The notes: generated from the letters alone by a model not told the origin. A DNA stretch of 64,000 nt from Lutibacter maritimus (GCF_900116115.1 NZ_FOZP01000002.1:394122-458121), one strand, 5' to 3'; positions 9,109-18,950 are shown, counted from the stretch's first letter. Program-made: numbers and translations.

Positions 9109-12100
9109 ATGAAAAAATTATTACCACTATTAATGCTGGTTTTTTCTCTTGTAATTACTACACAAGTAAATGCACAAGTTAAAACTATTTCTGGTACAGT
9201 TACCGCTGAATTAGATGGCGCTCCTTTGCCAGGAGTTAATGTTGTTTTGCAAGGAACAACAAAAGGAAGTCAAACAGATTTTGATGGAAAATATAGTATA
9301 GAAGCTTCAAACGGAGATGTGCTTGTTTTTTCATTTATTGGAATGAAAACAAAATTTGTAAATGTTACTGATGCTAATACATTAAACGTAGTTTTAGCCG
9401 AAGACGCATTAAGTTTAAACGAAGTAATTGTTACTGCTTTAGGTATGAAAAAAGAGAAGAAAGCATTAACATATTCTGCTCAGGAAGTAAAAGGGGAAGA
9501 TTTAACTAAAGTAAAACAAACCAATCCAATAAACAGTTTATCTGGTAAATCTGCTGGTTTAACTATTACTAAAAGTTCATCAGGTGTTGGTGGAGCTTCA
9601 AAAGTTGTGCTAAGAGGAAATTCTTCAACAACAAATAACGATCCTTTGTATGTTATTGATGGTGTGCCAATGTTAAACAGCGGAAATGGACAAAATGGTG
9701 AAGAGCCAGGAACTAGTATTTTTGGAGGTCAAATTGGAAATAGAGATGGAGGTGATGCATTGTCATTATTAAATCCAGATGATATTGAGAGTATGTCGGT
9801 TTTAAAAGGTGCTTCAGCAGCAGCTTTATACGGAAGTCAAGGTGCTAATGGTGTAATTTTAATTACTACGAAAAGCGGAAAAGATGGAAAAGTTCAAGTA
9901 AACTTTAGTTCAAGTATTACTGTTGATAATGTAGTTTCTTTACCAGAATTACAAACTGAGTACCAATCAAATTCAGTTGGACAACCAATCGCTGAGAATG
10001 GGAATGTTACAGACCCTAAATCTTGGGGCGCTAAAAAAAGTGGATTAACAAATGGTGTTGATGATTTTTTTAAAACAGGTTATACGGCCATTCAATCAAT
10101 ATCATTAACAGCAGGAAATGAAAAGGCTCAAACATTTTTCTCTTACGCAAACACAACTGCAGGAGGTGTAATGCCAAACAACAAATTAGTAAGAAACAAT
10201 TTAAACTTACGTGAAACCGCTAATTTTTTAAATAATAAAATACAAGTTTCAGCAAATATAAACATATCTGATCAACGAATTTGGAATCGACCTACTAACG
10301 GATTGTATTCTAATCCATTATCTGGTTTATATTTAAATCCTGTTGGAATAGATTTGAATACGTACAAAAATAAATTTGAATATTTTAATACAGCAACAAA
10401 TATGATGGATCAATACGCCACTTCATTTGATGAAAATATTCAACAAAACCCATATTGGCTTGTAAATAGAAATCCAAGTAAAGATTTAGCGCAAAGAGTT
10501 CTTGCTAATGTTAGTGTTAAATACCAAGTTAATGATGATTTATCTTTCCAATCAAGAGGAAGTTTTGATAAATCTTTTTTTACTTTTGATAAAAGAATGT
10601 ATGCAGGTAGTGATTTAACTTTTGTGCCAGCAACAGGAAGGTATATTTTAGAAAAAACCGAGAACACACAACAATACTTAGATTTAATTGTGAACTATAA
10701 CAAAGAAATCTCTGAAGATTTTACTTTTTCAGGAGTGTTAGGTACAAGTTTAACTAAATATTCAATAGGTGACCAACTTTCATTAGATTCAGGAACCAGT
10801 AGCGGATTAACATATCCAAACGTATTTACTATAGGTAACTTTGCAAGTACAAATGATATTAAACAATCGGTATCAAACAAAGAAGTACAATCCGTTTTTG
10901 GCTCAGCAAATTTTGGTTATAAAAACAAAATATTTTTAGATGTTACAGGAAGAAATGACTGGTCATCAACATTAGTAAATACAGATACAAACTCGTTTTT
11001 TTACCCTTCAATTGGTGTAACAGGTGTGTTATCTGAAATGTTTAAAATGCCAGAAAATATTTCATTTGCAAAAATAAGAGCATCGTATGCTGTTGTTGGT
11101 AAAGATATTCCTGCGTATGCAACAATTCCTTTAAATTCAATTCCAGTTGGTCAAGGAAATTTTACAAAACCAAGATTTGGTGTTAAAGAAGGCGAAACTT
11201 TAAAACCTGAAGAACAAAAATCATTTGAAATTGGTACAGAATGGCGTTTTTTCCATAACAGATTAGGTATTGATTTTACGTATTATAATTCAAAAACTAC
11301 AGATCAAATATTTTTTATTGCAGCAGAGCCAAACGTAAACGGATTTGTACAAAATATTGTAAACGCTGGTGAAATATCAAATAGCGGAATAGAGCTAGTT
11401 TTAAATGCAAAACCAATTGTTAATGATATGTTTAATTGGAATACAACGTTAAACTTTGCAACCAATAAAAATAAAGTAGTTTCTGTACATCCTTCATTAC
11501 AAAATGGTGAAGCAATTTTAACAGCACCAGGTGTTAATGGTTACGCATATTCATTAATTGAAGGTGAAGATTTTGGGAGCATTCGAGGCCGTTCTGTTGT
11601 AAGAAATGAAAACGGTTTACCAGTTGTAACAGATGATGCAGGAAGCTTAACCTTAGAAACTACCGATTTTGAAACTATTGCGCACGCACAACCAGATTTT
11701 ACTTTTGGATGGAGCAATACATTTGATTTTAAAGACTTTTCATTCAACTTTTTAATTGATGCTAAAGTTGGTGGTGAAGTAGTAAGTGTAACGGAAGCCG
11801 TAAACGATTTTTATGGGGTTTCACAAGCAACGGCAGATGCTAGAAATAATAATGGCGGCATGGTTGATGTTGTTGATACAAATGGCAATTTAAAACAAAT
11901 GACAGCGCAAGATTATTATTTAAAAACCGGAGGTAGAGCTGGTTTATTAGGCGAATATGTTTACGATGCAACTAATGTTAGTTTAAGAGAAGTTTCATTT
12001 GGATATAACTTAAAATTTGAAAAAAGTTTTGTTGAGAACATGAGACTTTCAGTAATAGCAAACAATTTATTCTTTATTTATAAAGATGCTCCGTTCGACC

Positions 12101-12201
12101 CAAATATTGCTTCTAGTACAGGGATAGGATTGCAAGGTGTTGATATTTATGGTCAACCATCTACAAGAAGTATAGGATTAAACATTAACGTAAATTTTTA
12201 A
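9109..12201 (+). CDS. SusC/RagA-family TonB-linked outer membrane transporter
   Basis: The 1030-residue protein has a signal peptide ending in VNAQ. A carboxypeptidase-regulatory-like domain follows (about 24-105, ISGTVTAELDGAPLPGVNVV and FDGKYSI). The TonB plug (about 115-255) carries KVVLRGNSS, PLYVIDGVPM and AALYGSQGANGVILITTK. The rest is a large beta-barrel ending in an aromatic residue (LNINVNF). It should import oligosaccharides across the outer membrane using TonB energy, with the SusD lipoprotein as its lid. The SusD gene follows after four bases. Substrate cannot be read from SusC sequence; chitooligosaccharides or GlcNAc-containing glycans are inferred from the next genes. Confidence 0.95.
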   Translation: MKKLLPLLMLVFSLVITTQVNAQVKTISGTVTAELDGAPLPGVNVVLQGTTKGSQTDFDGKYSIEASNGDVLVFSFIGMKTKFVNVTDANTLNVVLAEDALSLNEVIVTALGMKKEKKALTYSAQEVKGEDLTKVKQTNPINSLSGKSAGLTITKSSSGVGGASKVVLRGNSSTTNNDPLYVIDGVPMLNSGNGQNGEEPGTSIFGGQIGNRDGGDALSLLNPDDIESMSVLKGASAAALYGSQGANGVILITTKSGKDGKVQVNFSSSITVDNVVSLPELQTEYQSNSVGQPIAENGNVTDPKSWGAKKSGLTNGVDDFFKTGYTAIQSISLTAGNEKAQTFFSYANTTAGGVMPNNKLVRNNLNLRETANFLNNKIQVSANINISDQRIWNRPTNGLYSNPLSGLYLNPVGIDLNTYKNKFEYFNTATNMMDQYATSFDENIQQNPYWLVNRNPSKDLAQRVLANVSVKYQVNDDLSFQSRGSFDKSFFTFDKRMYAGSDLTFVPATGRYILEKTENTQQYLDLIVNYNKEISEDFTFSGVLGTSLTKYSIGDQLSLDSGTSSGLTYPNVFTIGNFASTNDIKQSVSNKEVQSVFGSANFGYKNKIFLDVTGRNDWSSTLVNTDTNSFFYPSIGVTGVLSEMFKMPENISFAKIRASYAVVGKDIPAYATIPLNSIPVGQGNFTKPRFGVKEGETLKPEEQKSFEIGTEWRFFHNRLGIDFTYYNSKTTDQIFFIAAEPNVNGFVQNIVNAGEISNSGIELVLNAKPIVNDMFNWNTTLNFATNKNKVVSVHPSLQNGEAILTAPGVNGYAYSLIEGEDFGSIRGRSVVRNENGLPVVTDDAGSLTLETTDFETIAHAQPDFTFGWSNTFDFKDFSFNFLIDAKVGGEVVSVTEAVNDFYGVSQATADARNNNGGMVDVVDTNGNLKQMTAQDYYLKTGGRAGLLGEYVYDATNVSLREVSFGYNLKFEKSFVENMRLSVIANNLFFIYKDAPFDPNIASSTGIGLQGVDIYGQPSTRSIGLNINVNF

Positions 12202-12205
12202 AAAA

Positions 12206-13783
12206 ATGAATAAACTTATAAAATATACACTAACATCCATAGTAGCTGTTAGTTTTCTAAACTGTACTGGTGACTTTGAGAGCATCAATACAGATCCAAA
12301 CGGTATCTCAAACGAAAGTTTAACACAAATGAACAATCATATAGGAGGTTCATTTACACCAATGTTTTTAAATGTTTTTAATGTAACTCCAGCTTGGAAT
12401 TATCAATTGCAACAAAATTTAATGGGTGATGTGTATTCAGGGTATATGACTCCTCCAACACCATTTGCAGGAAATGTAAATAACATGACGTATAGCTTAA
12501 TGGATGGTTGGAACGGATTTCCTTGGTCAGATGCTTATGAAAATGTAATGCCTTTTGTTTTAGATGTAAAAAATGCAGTTGCTGTTGGTGGAGATGAATC
12601 TGGCGTAAAGTTTGTGCATTTGGCAAATATTATCAGAGTTTCAGCAATGCATCGGGTGTCAGATATTTATGGACCAATACGTTATACAAAATTTGATGAT
12701 TTTGCAACAACTGGAGAGTATGACTCTCAAAAAGTTGCATACAATGCATTTTTTAATGAATTAGGTGATGCAATTGATGGTCTAGCGGCTTATGAAAACG
12801 ACACACAATTTATTCCTTTTGATATGTCTTCATTGGGTGGTGATATTGCATTGTGGAGAAAATATGCAAATTCTTTAAGATTACGACTTGCAATGAGAAT
12901 TGTAAATGTTGATCCAGTTTTATCAAAAACACAAGGAGAACTATCATTAAATAGTAATGCAGGTTTGTTAGAAACTATAGATATGAAAATTAACACTGGT
13001 TTTTCACATCCAATAGCAACAATAAGTGGTTCTTGGGGTGATATTAGGATGAGTGCTGAAATGGAATCAATTTTAAGTGGATTTAAAGATAATAGAATTG
13101 AAAAATATTTTAATCCTGCAGAAGACGCTTCTTTAGCTGGTGCATATAAAGGTATTAGAATGGGAATTGCAATTGAAGCAAAAGGACAATATGTTGGTCA
13201 CTCTTCAATAGGAAGTGTTGTTGACGGTGAAACTATGCAATGGATGACTGCAGCTGAAATTTGGTTTTTGCGTGCAGAGGCAGCTTTAAGAGGTTGGTCA
13301 AATGCAGGTGATGCAAAAAGTAATTATGAAGCAGGCATAAGAGCTTCTTTTACACAACATAATGTTGCTGGCATTGATGCTTATTTAGCGGATAATACAA
13401 GTACACCAAAAGATTTTGTTGATGCCTTAAATCCAGCAAATAATATTGCTTATCCAAGTACTATTAAAATTGCTTTTAATTCTAATGGTACTAATGAAGA
13501 AAAATTAGAACAAATAATTACCCAAAAATGGATTGCAATGTTTCCTGATGGACAAGAAGCTTGGAGTGAATTTAGAAGAACTGGATATCCGAAAATTTTC
13601 CCTGTAGTAATAAACAATAGCGGAGGGACAATTGATACTAATATTCAAATTAGAAGAATAAATTTTGTTCAAAATGAAAAGAATACCAACAATGCAAATG
13701 TTACAAAAGCAATTACCCTTTTAAATGGTTCTGATAACGGAGGCACTAGACTTTGGTGGGATGTATCAGGAAGTAATTTCTAA
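12206..13783 (+). CDS. SusD/RagB-like substrate-binding lipoprotein
   Basis: The 525-residue protein starts with a lipoprotein signal (AVSFLNC, lipobox cysteine at residue 20) followed by acidic residues (TGDFE) that fit surface export in Flavobacteria. The INTDPNGIS motif just after is typical of the SusD-like-2 subfamily. Internal RAEAALRGW and the C-terminal QKWIAMFPDGQEAWSEFRRTG are the conserved SusD TPR and C-terminal elements. It should bind glycans at the cell surface and hand them to the SusC barrel encoded four bases upstream. A strong terminator follows the gene, so the pair is a transcript of its own. Confidence 0.93.
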   Translation: MNKLIKYTLTSIVAVSFLNCTGDFESINTDPNGISNESLTQMNNHIGGSFTPMFLNVFNVTPAWNYQLQQNLMGDVYSGYMTPPTPFAGNVNNMTYSLMDGWNGFPWSDAYENVMPFVLDVKNAVAVGGDESGVKFVHLANIIRVSAMHRVSDIYGPIRYTKFDDFATTGEYDSQKVAYNAFFNELGDAIDGLAAYENDTQFIPFDMSSLGGDIALWRKYANSLRLRLAMRIVNVDPVLSKTQGELSLNSNAGLLETIDMKINTGFSHPIATISGSWGDIRMSAEMESILSGFKDNRIEKYFNPAEDASLAGAYKGIRMGIAIEAKGQYVGHSSIGSVVDGETMQWMTAAEIWFLRAEAALRGWSNAGDAKSNYEAGIRASFTQHNVAGIDAYLADNTSTPKDFVDALNPANNIAYPSTIKIAFNSNGTNEEKLEQIITQKWIAMFPDGQEAWSEFRRTGYPKIFPVVINNSGGTIDTNIQIRRINFVQNEKNTNNANVTKAITLLNGSDNGGTRLWWDVSGSNF

Positions 13784-13814
13784 TGTGTTTTTTTATATTG
13801 AGTTTTGATTAATG

Positions 13815-13852
13815 AAAAAGCAAACGGAATTAGTCACTTCCGTTTGCTTTTT
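13815..13852. terminator. Rho-independent terminator after susCD
   Basis: A perfect 15-bp inverted repeat (13815-13829 and 13838-13852) with an 8-base loop has the core GCAAACGGAA/TTCCGTTTGC, ending in a T-run. It lies 31 bases after the SusD stop and separates susCD from the nagB-GH20-kinase genes. Confidence 0.9.
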
Positions 13853-13938
13853 ATAGCTAAATAAAAGCTTTTGGTCGAAAAAATAAAATTTTAAAAAAGG
13901 CATTCAATAAATTTACCATACAATATTCTTTTTTATTT

Positions 13939-15876
13939 ATGAATAATAATCTAACTATGACTACAACTACTACCAAAATTAAATACCAACCAGCAGGTCA
14001 ATTTGAAGATACTCGATTTGAGAAAATTCATAACATTGTTTTTTCAAGCTCTGTTGAAGCATCTATTTGTGTAGCTCAAGAAATTGCTGAATTAATTAGA
14101 GCAAAACAAAAAGAAAATAAGCATTGTATATTAGGTTTAGCAACAGGTTCTTCTCCAATTAAAGTGTATGAAGAACTGGTAAGAATGCACAAAGAAGAAA
14201 GCTTAAGCTTTTCTAACGTTGTAACTTTTAATTTAGATGAATATTATCCTATGGATAAAAGCAGTGTACATAGCTACTATTATTTTATGCACCAGCATTT
14301 ATTTAATCATATTGATATTCAACCAAAAAATATAAACATACCAAACGGAACAGTTTCAATTGATGAATTACATCAATATTGTATTGATTACGATTTAAAA
14401 ATTAAAGAATATGGTGGATTAGATTTTCAATTATTAGGAATTGGAAGAACTGGACATATTGGATTTAATGAACCTGGATCTCACTACAATTCTGGTACAA
14501 GAAGTATTACTTTAGATCATTTAACACGTGTTGATGCAGCACCATCTTTTTTAGGAATTGATAATGTTCCTAAAAAAGCAATAACAATGGGTATTGGAAC
14601 CGTTAAAAAAGCAAAAAGAATTGTTTTATTAGCTTGGGGACACAACAAAGCTTCTATAGTTAAAGAAACTATTGAAGGAGAAATAACTTCTGAAGTTCCA
14701 GCAACATACCTTCAAGAACATGAAAATACAACTTTTATTTTAAACGATGAAGCTGCTCAAGATTTAACTCGTTTAAACACGCCTTGGTTAGTTGGACCTT
14801 GTATTTGGACCGAAGAATTAACAAGTAAAGCCATTATTTGGTTATGTAAGTTAACCAAAAAGTCTATTCTTAAATTAACAGATAAAGATTATAATAATCA
14901 CGGAATGTCTAGTTTATTGGTACAAGAAGGTTCTGCTTATGATATCAATATAAAAATGTTTAATAAATTACAGCACACCATAACTGGCTGGCCAGGTGGA
15001 AAACCAAATGCTGATGATTCATCTAGACCAGAACGTGCAAATCCTGTTAAAAAAAGAGTGTTAATATTTAGTCCACATCCTGATGATGATGTAATCTCAA
15101 TGGGAGGAACATTTGATCGATTAGTTGAACAAGGACACGAAGTACATGTTGCTTACCAAACCTCTGGAAATATTGCTGTTTCAGATTATGAAGCTCTAAA
15201 ATATGCTGAAGTAGTTAAAGATGTAAATTCTGGCAGTGTTAATATTGATGTAATTATTGAAAAATTAAAATCAAAAGAAGATGATGTTGAAGATGCTTTG
15301 GAGGTTAGAAAATTAAAAGGATTAATTAGAAAAAGAGAATCGTTAGCCGCTACCAGATTTATTGGTGTACCTGATGAAAATGTTCATTTTTTAAACCTTC
15401 CATTTTATGAAACCGGTACAATTAAAAAAAATCCGTTAGGAAAAACTGATATTGATATTGTGGTAAGTTTAATAAAATCAATTCAACCGCATCAAATTTA
15501 TGCGGCAGGTGATTTAGCGGATCCACACGGAACTCATAAAGTTTGTTTAGATGCAATTTTTGCGGCTTTAGAAATTTTAAAACCTGAAAAGTATATGGAT
15601 GATTGCTGGGTTTGGTTATATAGAGGCGCTTGGCACGAGTGGGATATCCACCAAATTGATATGGCTGTACCAATGAGTCCAGATCAAGTTTTAAGAAAAA
15701 GAAAAGCAATTTTCTTTCATCAATCTCAAAAAGATGGAGTGATGTTTCAAGGAAATGATACTCGAGAATTTTGGGTGCGTGCAGAGGAAAGAAACAATGA
15801 AACTGCTCAAAAATACCACCAATTAGGTTTGGCTGATTATGCTGCTTTAGAAGCATTTAAAAGATATTATTATTAA
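13939..15876 (+). CDS. nagB: Glucosamine-6-phosphate deaminase fused to a PIG-L (LmbE-like) deacetylase domain
   Basis: The 645-residue protein is more than twice the length of a simple NagB. Residues about 20-290 are the deaminase/isomerase: LGLATGSSPIKVYEEL, the aspartate motif FNLDEYYP, and GIGRTGHIGFNEPGS with catalytic His and Glu. The Asp of the E. coli GNDGH motif is Thr here. Residues about 370-640 are a PIG-L zinc deacetylase: FSPHPDDDVISMGG (His380, Asp pair) and the second histidine motif DPHGTHK. The two activities could convert GlcNAc-6-P to fructose-6-P if the PIG-L domain removes the acetyl group; that step is inferred. It is the first gene of nagB-GH20-kinase. A start at the ATG 18 bases downstream is also possible. 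Confidence 0.9.
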   Translation: MNNNLTMTTTTTKIKYQPAGQFEDTRFEKIHNIVFSSSVEASICVAQEIAELIRAKQKENKHCILGLATGSSPIKVYEELVRMHKEESLSFSNVVTFNLDEYYPMDKSSVHSYYYFMHQHLFNHIDIQPKNINIPNGTVSIDELHQYCIDYDLKIKEYGGLDFQLLGIGRTGHIGFNEPGSHYNSGTRSITLDHLTRVDAAPSFLGIDNVPKKAITMGIGTVKKAKRIVLLAWGHNKASIVKETIEGEITSEVPATYLQEHENTTFILNDEAAQDLTRLNTPWLVGPCIWTEELTSKAIIWLCKLTKKSILKLTDKDYNNHGMSSLLVQEGSAYDINIKMFNKLQHTITGWPGGKPNADDSSRPERANPVKKRVLIFSPHPDDDVISMGGTFDRLVEQGHEVHVAYQTSGNIAVSDYEALKYAEVVKDVNSGSVNIDVIIEKLKSKEDDVEDALEVRKLKGLIRKRESLAATRFIGVPDENVHFLNLPFYETGTIKKNPLGKTDIDIVVSLIKSIQPHQIYAAGDLADPHGTHKVCLDAIFAALEILKPEKYMDDCWVWLYRGAWHEWDIHQIDMAVPMSPDQVLRKRKAIFFHQSQKDGVMFQGNDTREFWVRAEERNNETAQKYHQLGLADYAALEAFKRYYY

Positions 15877-15882
15877 AAAACT

Positions 15883-17967
15883 ATGAAAAAAATTCTATTC
15901 TTTTTTATACTGTTAAATGTAATCTCTTCTTGGAGTCAATCTAAGGAATTAAACCTAATGCCTTGGCCACAAGAGTTAGTTTTAGGAAAATCAAAACTTG
16001 AAATTCAACCTGATTTTACAATTGTTGTACATCAAAAAATAACCAAAAGAATAGAAATAGCAACCACTAAGTTTTTAAGAAGATTAAGTGGCAGAACAGG
16101 TGTTTTTTTTGATAACGGATTTGCTTTTAATGCAAACTCAATACAAAATGCCACACTTGAAATTTTTTATAAAAGAGCAGGGAAGTTAGAAATAAATGAA
16201 GATGAATCTTATCAATTAAAAACTTCATCAAATAAAATTTCTATAGAAGCTACTACAGATATTGGCGTAATTTATGCTTTAGAAACCTTGTTGCAATTAC
16301 TTGATAATAATGACACATCATACTATTTTCCTGAAGTTAGTATTAATGATTTTCCTAGATTTACTTGGCGTGGATTAATGATAGATGTAGCACGTCATTT
16401 TCATCCGGTTGATGTTTTAAAGCGAAATTTAGATGCAATGGCTGCTGTAAAAATGAATGTATTTCATTGGCATTTAACCGATGATCAAGGATTTAGAATT
16501 GAATCTAAAAAACATCCAAAATTACATCAATTGGGTTCAGACGGGCAATATTATACGCAAGAACAAATTAAAGATGTTGTTCAGTACGCTTCAGACAGAG
16601 GAATTAGAGTGGTTCCAGAAATAGATGTTCCTGGTCATGCAACAGCAATTTTAACTGCATATCCTGAAATTGGAAGTAAAGATACGATTTACTCAATTGA
16701 ACGATTTTCAGGAATTTTTGATCCAACTTTAGATCCAACAAACGAAAAAACTTATGAAATTTTAGGTGATTTGTTTGCCGAAATGGCTGAATTATTTCCA
16801 GACAAGTATTTTCATATTGGAGGTGATGAAAATGAAGGAAAACATTGGGATGAAAATGAGCATATTCAAAGTTTTAAAAAGAAACATAATTTACAATCTA
16901 ACCATGATTTACAAACCTTTATGAACATTCGTTTAGAGGAAATTTTAGTTAAATTAGGTAAATCTGTTATGGGTTGGGAAGAAATTATGACAGATAAAAT
17001 GCCAAAATCTGCTTTAATTCACTCTTGGAAAGGAAAAAATGAAGGCGTTCCACAAAGAAGTTCCTTATTTTTAGCCGCAAAAAAAGGATACAATACCATT
17101 TTGTCAAATGGGTATTATATAGATTTAATGCAGCCAGTAAGTGAACATTATTTGGTTGATCCGTTACCTAAAAACAACAACTTATCAGCTATTGAAAAAG
17201 CTAGAGTTTTAGGTGGTGAAGCAACTATGTGGAGTGAATTAGCAACAAAATTAACATTAGATTCTAGGTTATGGCCCAGAACCGCAGCAATTGCGGAACG
17301 TTTCTGGTCATCTGAAGCAATAGTTGATGTTTCAAATATGTATAAAAGATTGGGTGTTATTAGTTTTAGATTAGAAGAATTAGGTATAACTCATATCAGA
17401 AATAGAGATGTAATCTTAAGAAATATTACAAATAATCAAAATATTGAAGCATTAATTACTTTAGCAAAAGTATACGAGCCTTTAAAAATTTATTCAAGAA
17501 ATGCAGGAGGAACTGAATATAAAACCTATTCTCCGTTTACATTATTTGCCGATGCTTGTACAGCCGATGCAAGTGATGCTATTATTTTTAAAGAACTGGT
17601 TCATAATTTTATTTCTTCAAAAGGCGAAAATAGTAAAGCTGAAATTGTTTCTTTTTTTAAAAAATGGGCTGTAAATTACCAGCAGTTTAATCAAATAGAA
17701 AAAGGAAGTCCGCTACTTAAAAATATAGCGCCTTTATCTAAAAATTTAGCCGAAATTTCAACAACATTTTTGCAAATTATTAATTCTGAAACTATTACAA
17801 AGGAAGATTATACAAATTGTATTGAACAACTTTTGCAAATTGAAAAACCAGTTGAAGATGTAGAGTTAGCAATTTCTAAAGACTTAAAAAAGTTAGCAGC
17901 TTTTTTAATTGATACTAAAAAAGTAAGTAATATTTCAAATGAGTATTTCAAAAAAATAACTAATTAG
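15883..17967 (+). CDS. Glycoside hydrolase family 20 beta-N-acetylhexosaminidase
   Basis: The 694-residue protein has a signal peptide (ending near SSWSQ). A GH20 N-terminal domain lies at about 20-145 and the catalytic TIM barrel at about 150-500. FTWRGLMIDVARHFHP and MNVFHWHLTDDQGFRIE are family landmarks. The catalytic Asp315-Glu316 pair sits in HIGGDENEGKHW, and MWSELATKLTLDSRLWPRTAAIAERFWS closes the active site. A helical tail of about 160 residues follows. The enzyme should release terminal GlcNAc (or GalNAc) from chitooligosaccharides or glycans in the periplasm. It starts six bases after the NagB-PIG-L gene and feeds the GlcNAc kinase and deaminase. Confidence 0.95.
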   Translation: MKKILFFFILLNVISSWSQSKELNLMPWPQELVLGKSKLEIQPDFTIVVHQKITKRIEIATTKFLRRLSGRTGVFFDNGFAFNANSIQNATLEIFYKRAGKLEINEDESYQLKTSSNKISIEATTDIGVIYALETLLQLLDNNDTSYYFPEVSINDFPRFTWRGLMIDVARHFHPVDVLKRNLDAMAAVKMNVFHWHLTDDQGFRIESKKHPKLHQLGSDGQYYTQEQIKDVVQYASDRGIRVVPEIDVPGHATAILTAYPEIGSKDTIYSIERFSGIFDPTLDPTNEKTYEILGDLFAEMAELFPDKYFHIGGDENEGKHWDENEHIQSFKKKHNLQSNHDLQTFMNIRLEEILVKLGKSVMGWEEIMTDKMPKSALIHSWKGKNEGVPQRSSLFLAAKKGYNTILSNGYYIDLMQPVSEHYLVDPLPKNNNLSAIEKARVLGGEATMWSELATKLTLDSRLWPRTAAIAERFWSSEAIVDVSNMYKRLGVISFRLEELGITHIRNRDVILRNITNNQNIEALITLAKVYEPLKIYSRNAGGTEYKTYSPFTLFADACTADASDAIIFKELVHNFISSKGENSKAEIVSFFKKWAVNYQQFNQIEKGSPLLKNIAPLSKNLAEISTTFLQIINSETITKEDYTNCIEQLLQIEKPVEDVELAISKDLKKLAAFLIDTKKVSNISNEYFKKITN

Positions 17968-17986
17968 TTTATAAAATTTCAATTAA

Positions 17987-18838
17987 ATGTTACTAATTGC
18001 CGACAGTGGTTCAACTAAATGTGATTGGGTTCTTTTTGAAAATAAAGATGCCGCTCCAATTAAAATTAGAACCAAAGGTTTAAATCCTTCAGTTTTAAAA
18101 AAGGAAACGCTTCAAAATATAATTTCAGAAAACAAACAGCTTTTAAACTATAAAGACAAAGTAAGTTCAATTCATTTTTATGGCGCTGGTTGCAACACAA
18201 ACAATACCATACAATTAATTTCAACCATTTTTTCATCTTATTTTAAAAATGCGAAAATAGATGTAAAAGAAGATACAATGGCGGCGGTAAAAGCTTCTAC
18301 AAATTCAGCTGCCGTAGTTTGTATTTTAGGAACTGGCTCAAATTGTTGTTTTTTTGATGGAAATCAAATCTATCAAAAAGTGCCGGCAATGGGATATATG
18401 TTGATGGACGAAGCAAGTGGAAACTATTTTGGGAAAGAATTATTGAAATGTTATTATTACAATCAAATGCCCGAAACACTAAAAGTGTTGTTTGAAGAAA
18501 AATTTGTGATTTCAGAAAATGAAGTAATCAGTAAATTATACCAGTCAGATGCTCCAAATAAATATTTAGCCGAATTTGCAGTTTTTTTATTTGAAAATAA
18601 GCACGATAGCGTAATGAAAAACATTATTAATAAAGGCATTAAGAAATTTATTGATAATCAAATTTTACAATTTAAAGAAGAGTTAAAGTTTGTGCCGTTA
18701 TACTTTGTTGGTTCTATTGCATATTATGCGCAAGATTTTATAAATGAAGCCCTGAAAGAAAGAGGGTTAAGGGCTGCTAGGTTTATTAAAAGACCTATTG
18801 AAAACTTAATTTATAAAATAAAAGAGGAAACGTTTTAA
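17987..18838 (+). CDS. BadF/BadG-type N-acetylglucosamine kinase
   Basis: The 283-residue ASKHA-fold protein has phosphate-binding motif ADSGSTKCDWVLF at the N-terminus, a central DTMAAVKAS motif, and the adenosine-region motif CILGTGSNCCFF. These match the BcrAD/BadF ATPase family branch that includes eukaryotic NAGK and flavobacterial GlcNAc kinases. It would phosphorylate GlcNAc from the GH20 hydrolase to GlcNAc-6-phosphate, the substrate for the upstream fused deaminase. The gap to the GH20 stop is 19 bases, so it is the last gene of this operon. Glucosamine as substrate cannot be ruled out. Confidence 0.85.
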   Translation: MLLIADSGSTKCDWVLFENKDAAPIKIRTKGLNPSVLKKETLQNIISENKQLLNYKDKVSSIHFYGAGCNTNNTIQLISTIFSSYFKNAKIDVKEDTMAAVKASTNSAAVVCILGTGSNCCFFDGNQIYQKVPAMGYMLMDEASGNYFGKELLKCYYYNQMPETLKVLFEEKFVISENEVISKLYQSDAPNKYLAEFAVFLFENKHDSVMKNIINKGIKKFIDNQILQFKEELKFVPLYFVGSIAYYAQDFINEALKERGLRAARFIKRPIENLIYKIKEETF

Positions 18839-18913
18839 AATACATTAAGAAAAATTTAACATATTGAAATAGGGTAAATTACTTAATTAAACGACAGAAT
18901 CATAATTATTGTT

Positions 18914-18921
18914 TAATTTTG
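18914..18921 (+). promoter_or_regulatory. -7 element upstream of dsbD
   Basis: TAATTTTG matches the Bacteroidota consensus TAnnTTTG, 30 bases before the ATG at 18951. No TTG lies at the proper -33 distance. Its position supports choosing 18951 as the translation start, because the longer frame would begin inside this element. Confidence 0.4.
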
Positions 18922-18950
18922 AAATTCTTATAAAAGAATCACCCTTTAAT

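Noticed and set aside
9109-13783. SusC/SusD assigned to alginate uptake because of the nearby PL6 lyase
   Set aside because: The pair lies between the GlcNAc regulators and the nagB-GH20-kinase genes, and the PL6 gene is separated by nagX-nagP and the LytTR pair. GlcNAc-type substrates fit better, though this is not proven.
15422-15856. 144-codon minus-strand frame opposite the PIG-L domain
   Set aside because: The plus strand carries conserved PIG-L motifs across the same bases; the antisense frame has no recognisable family features.
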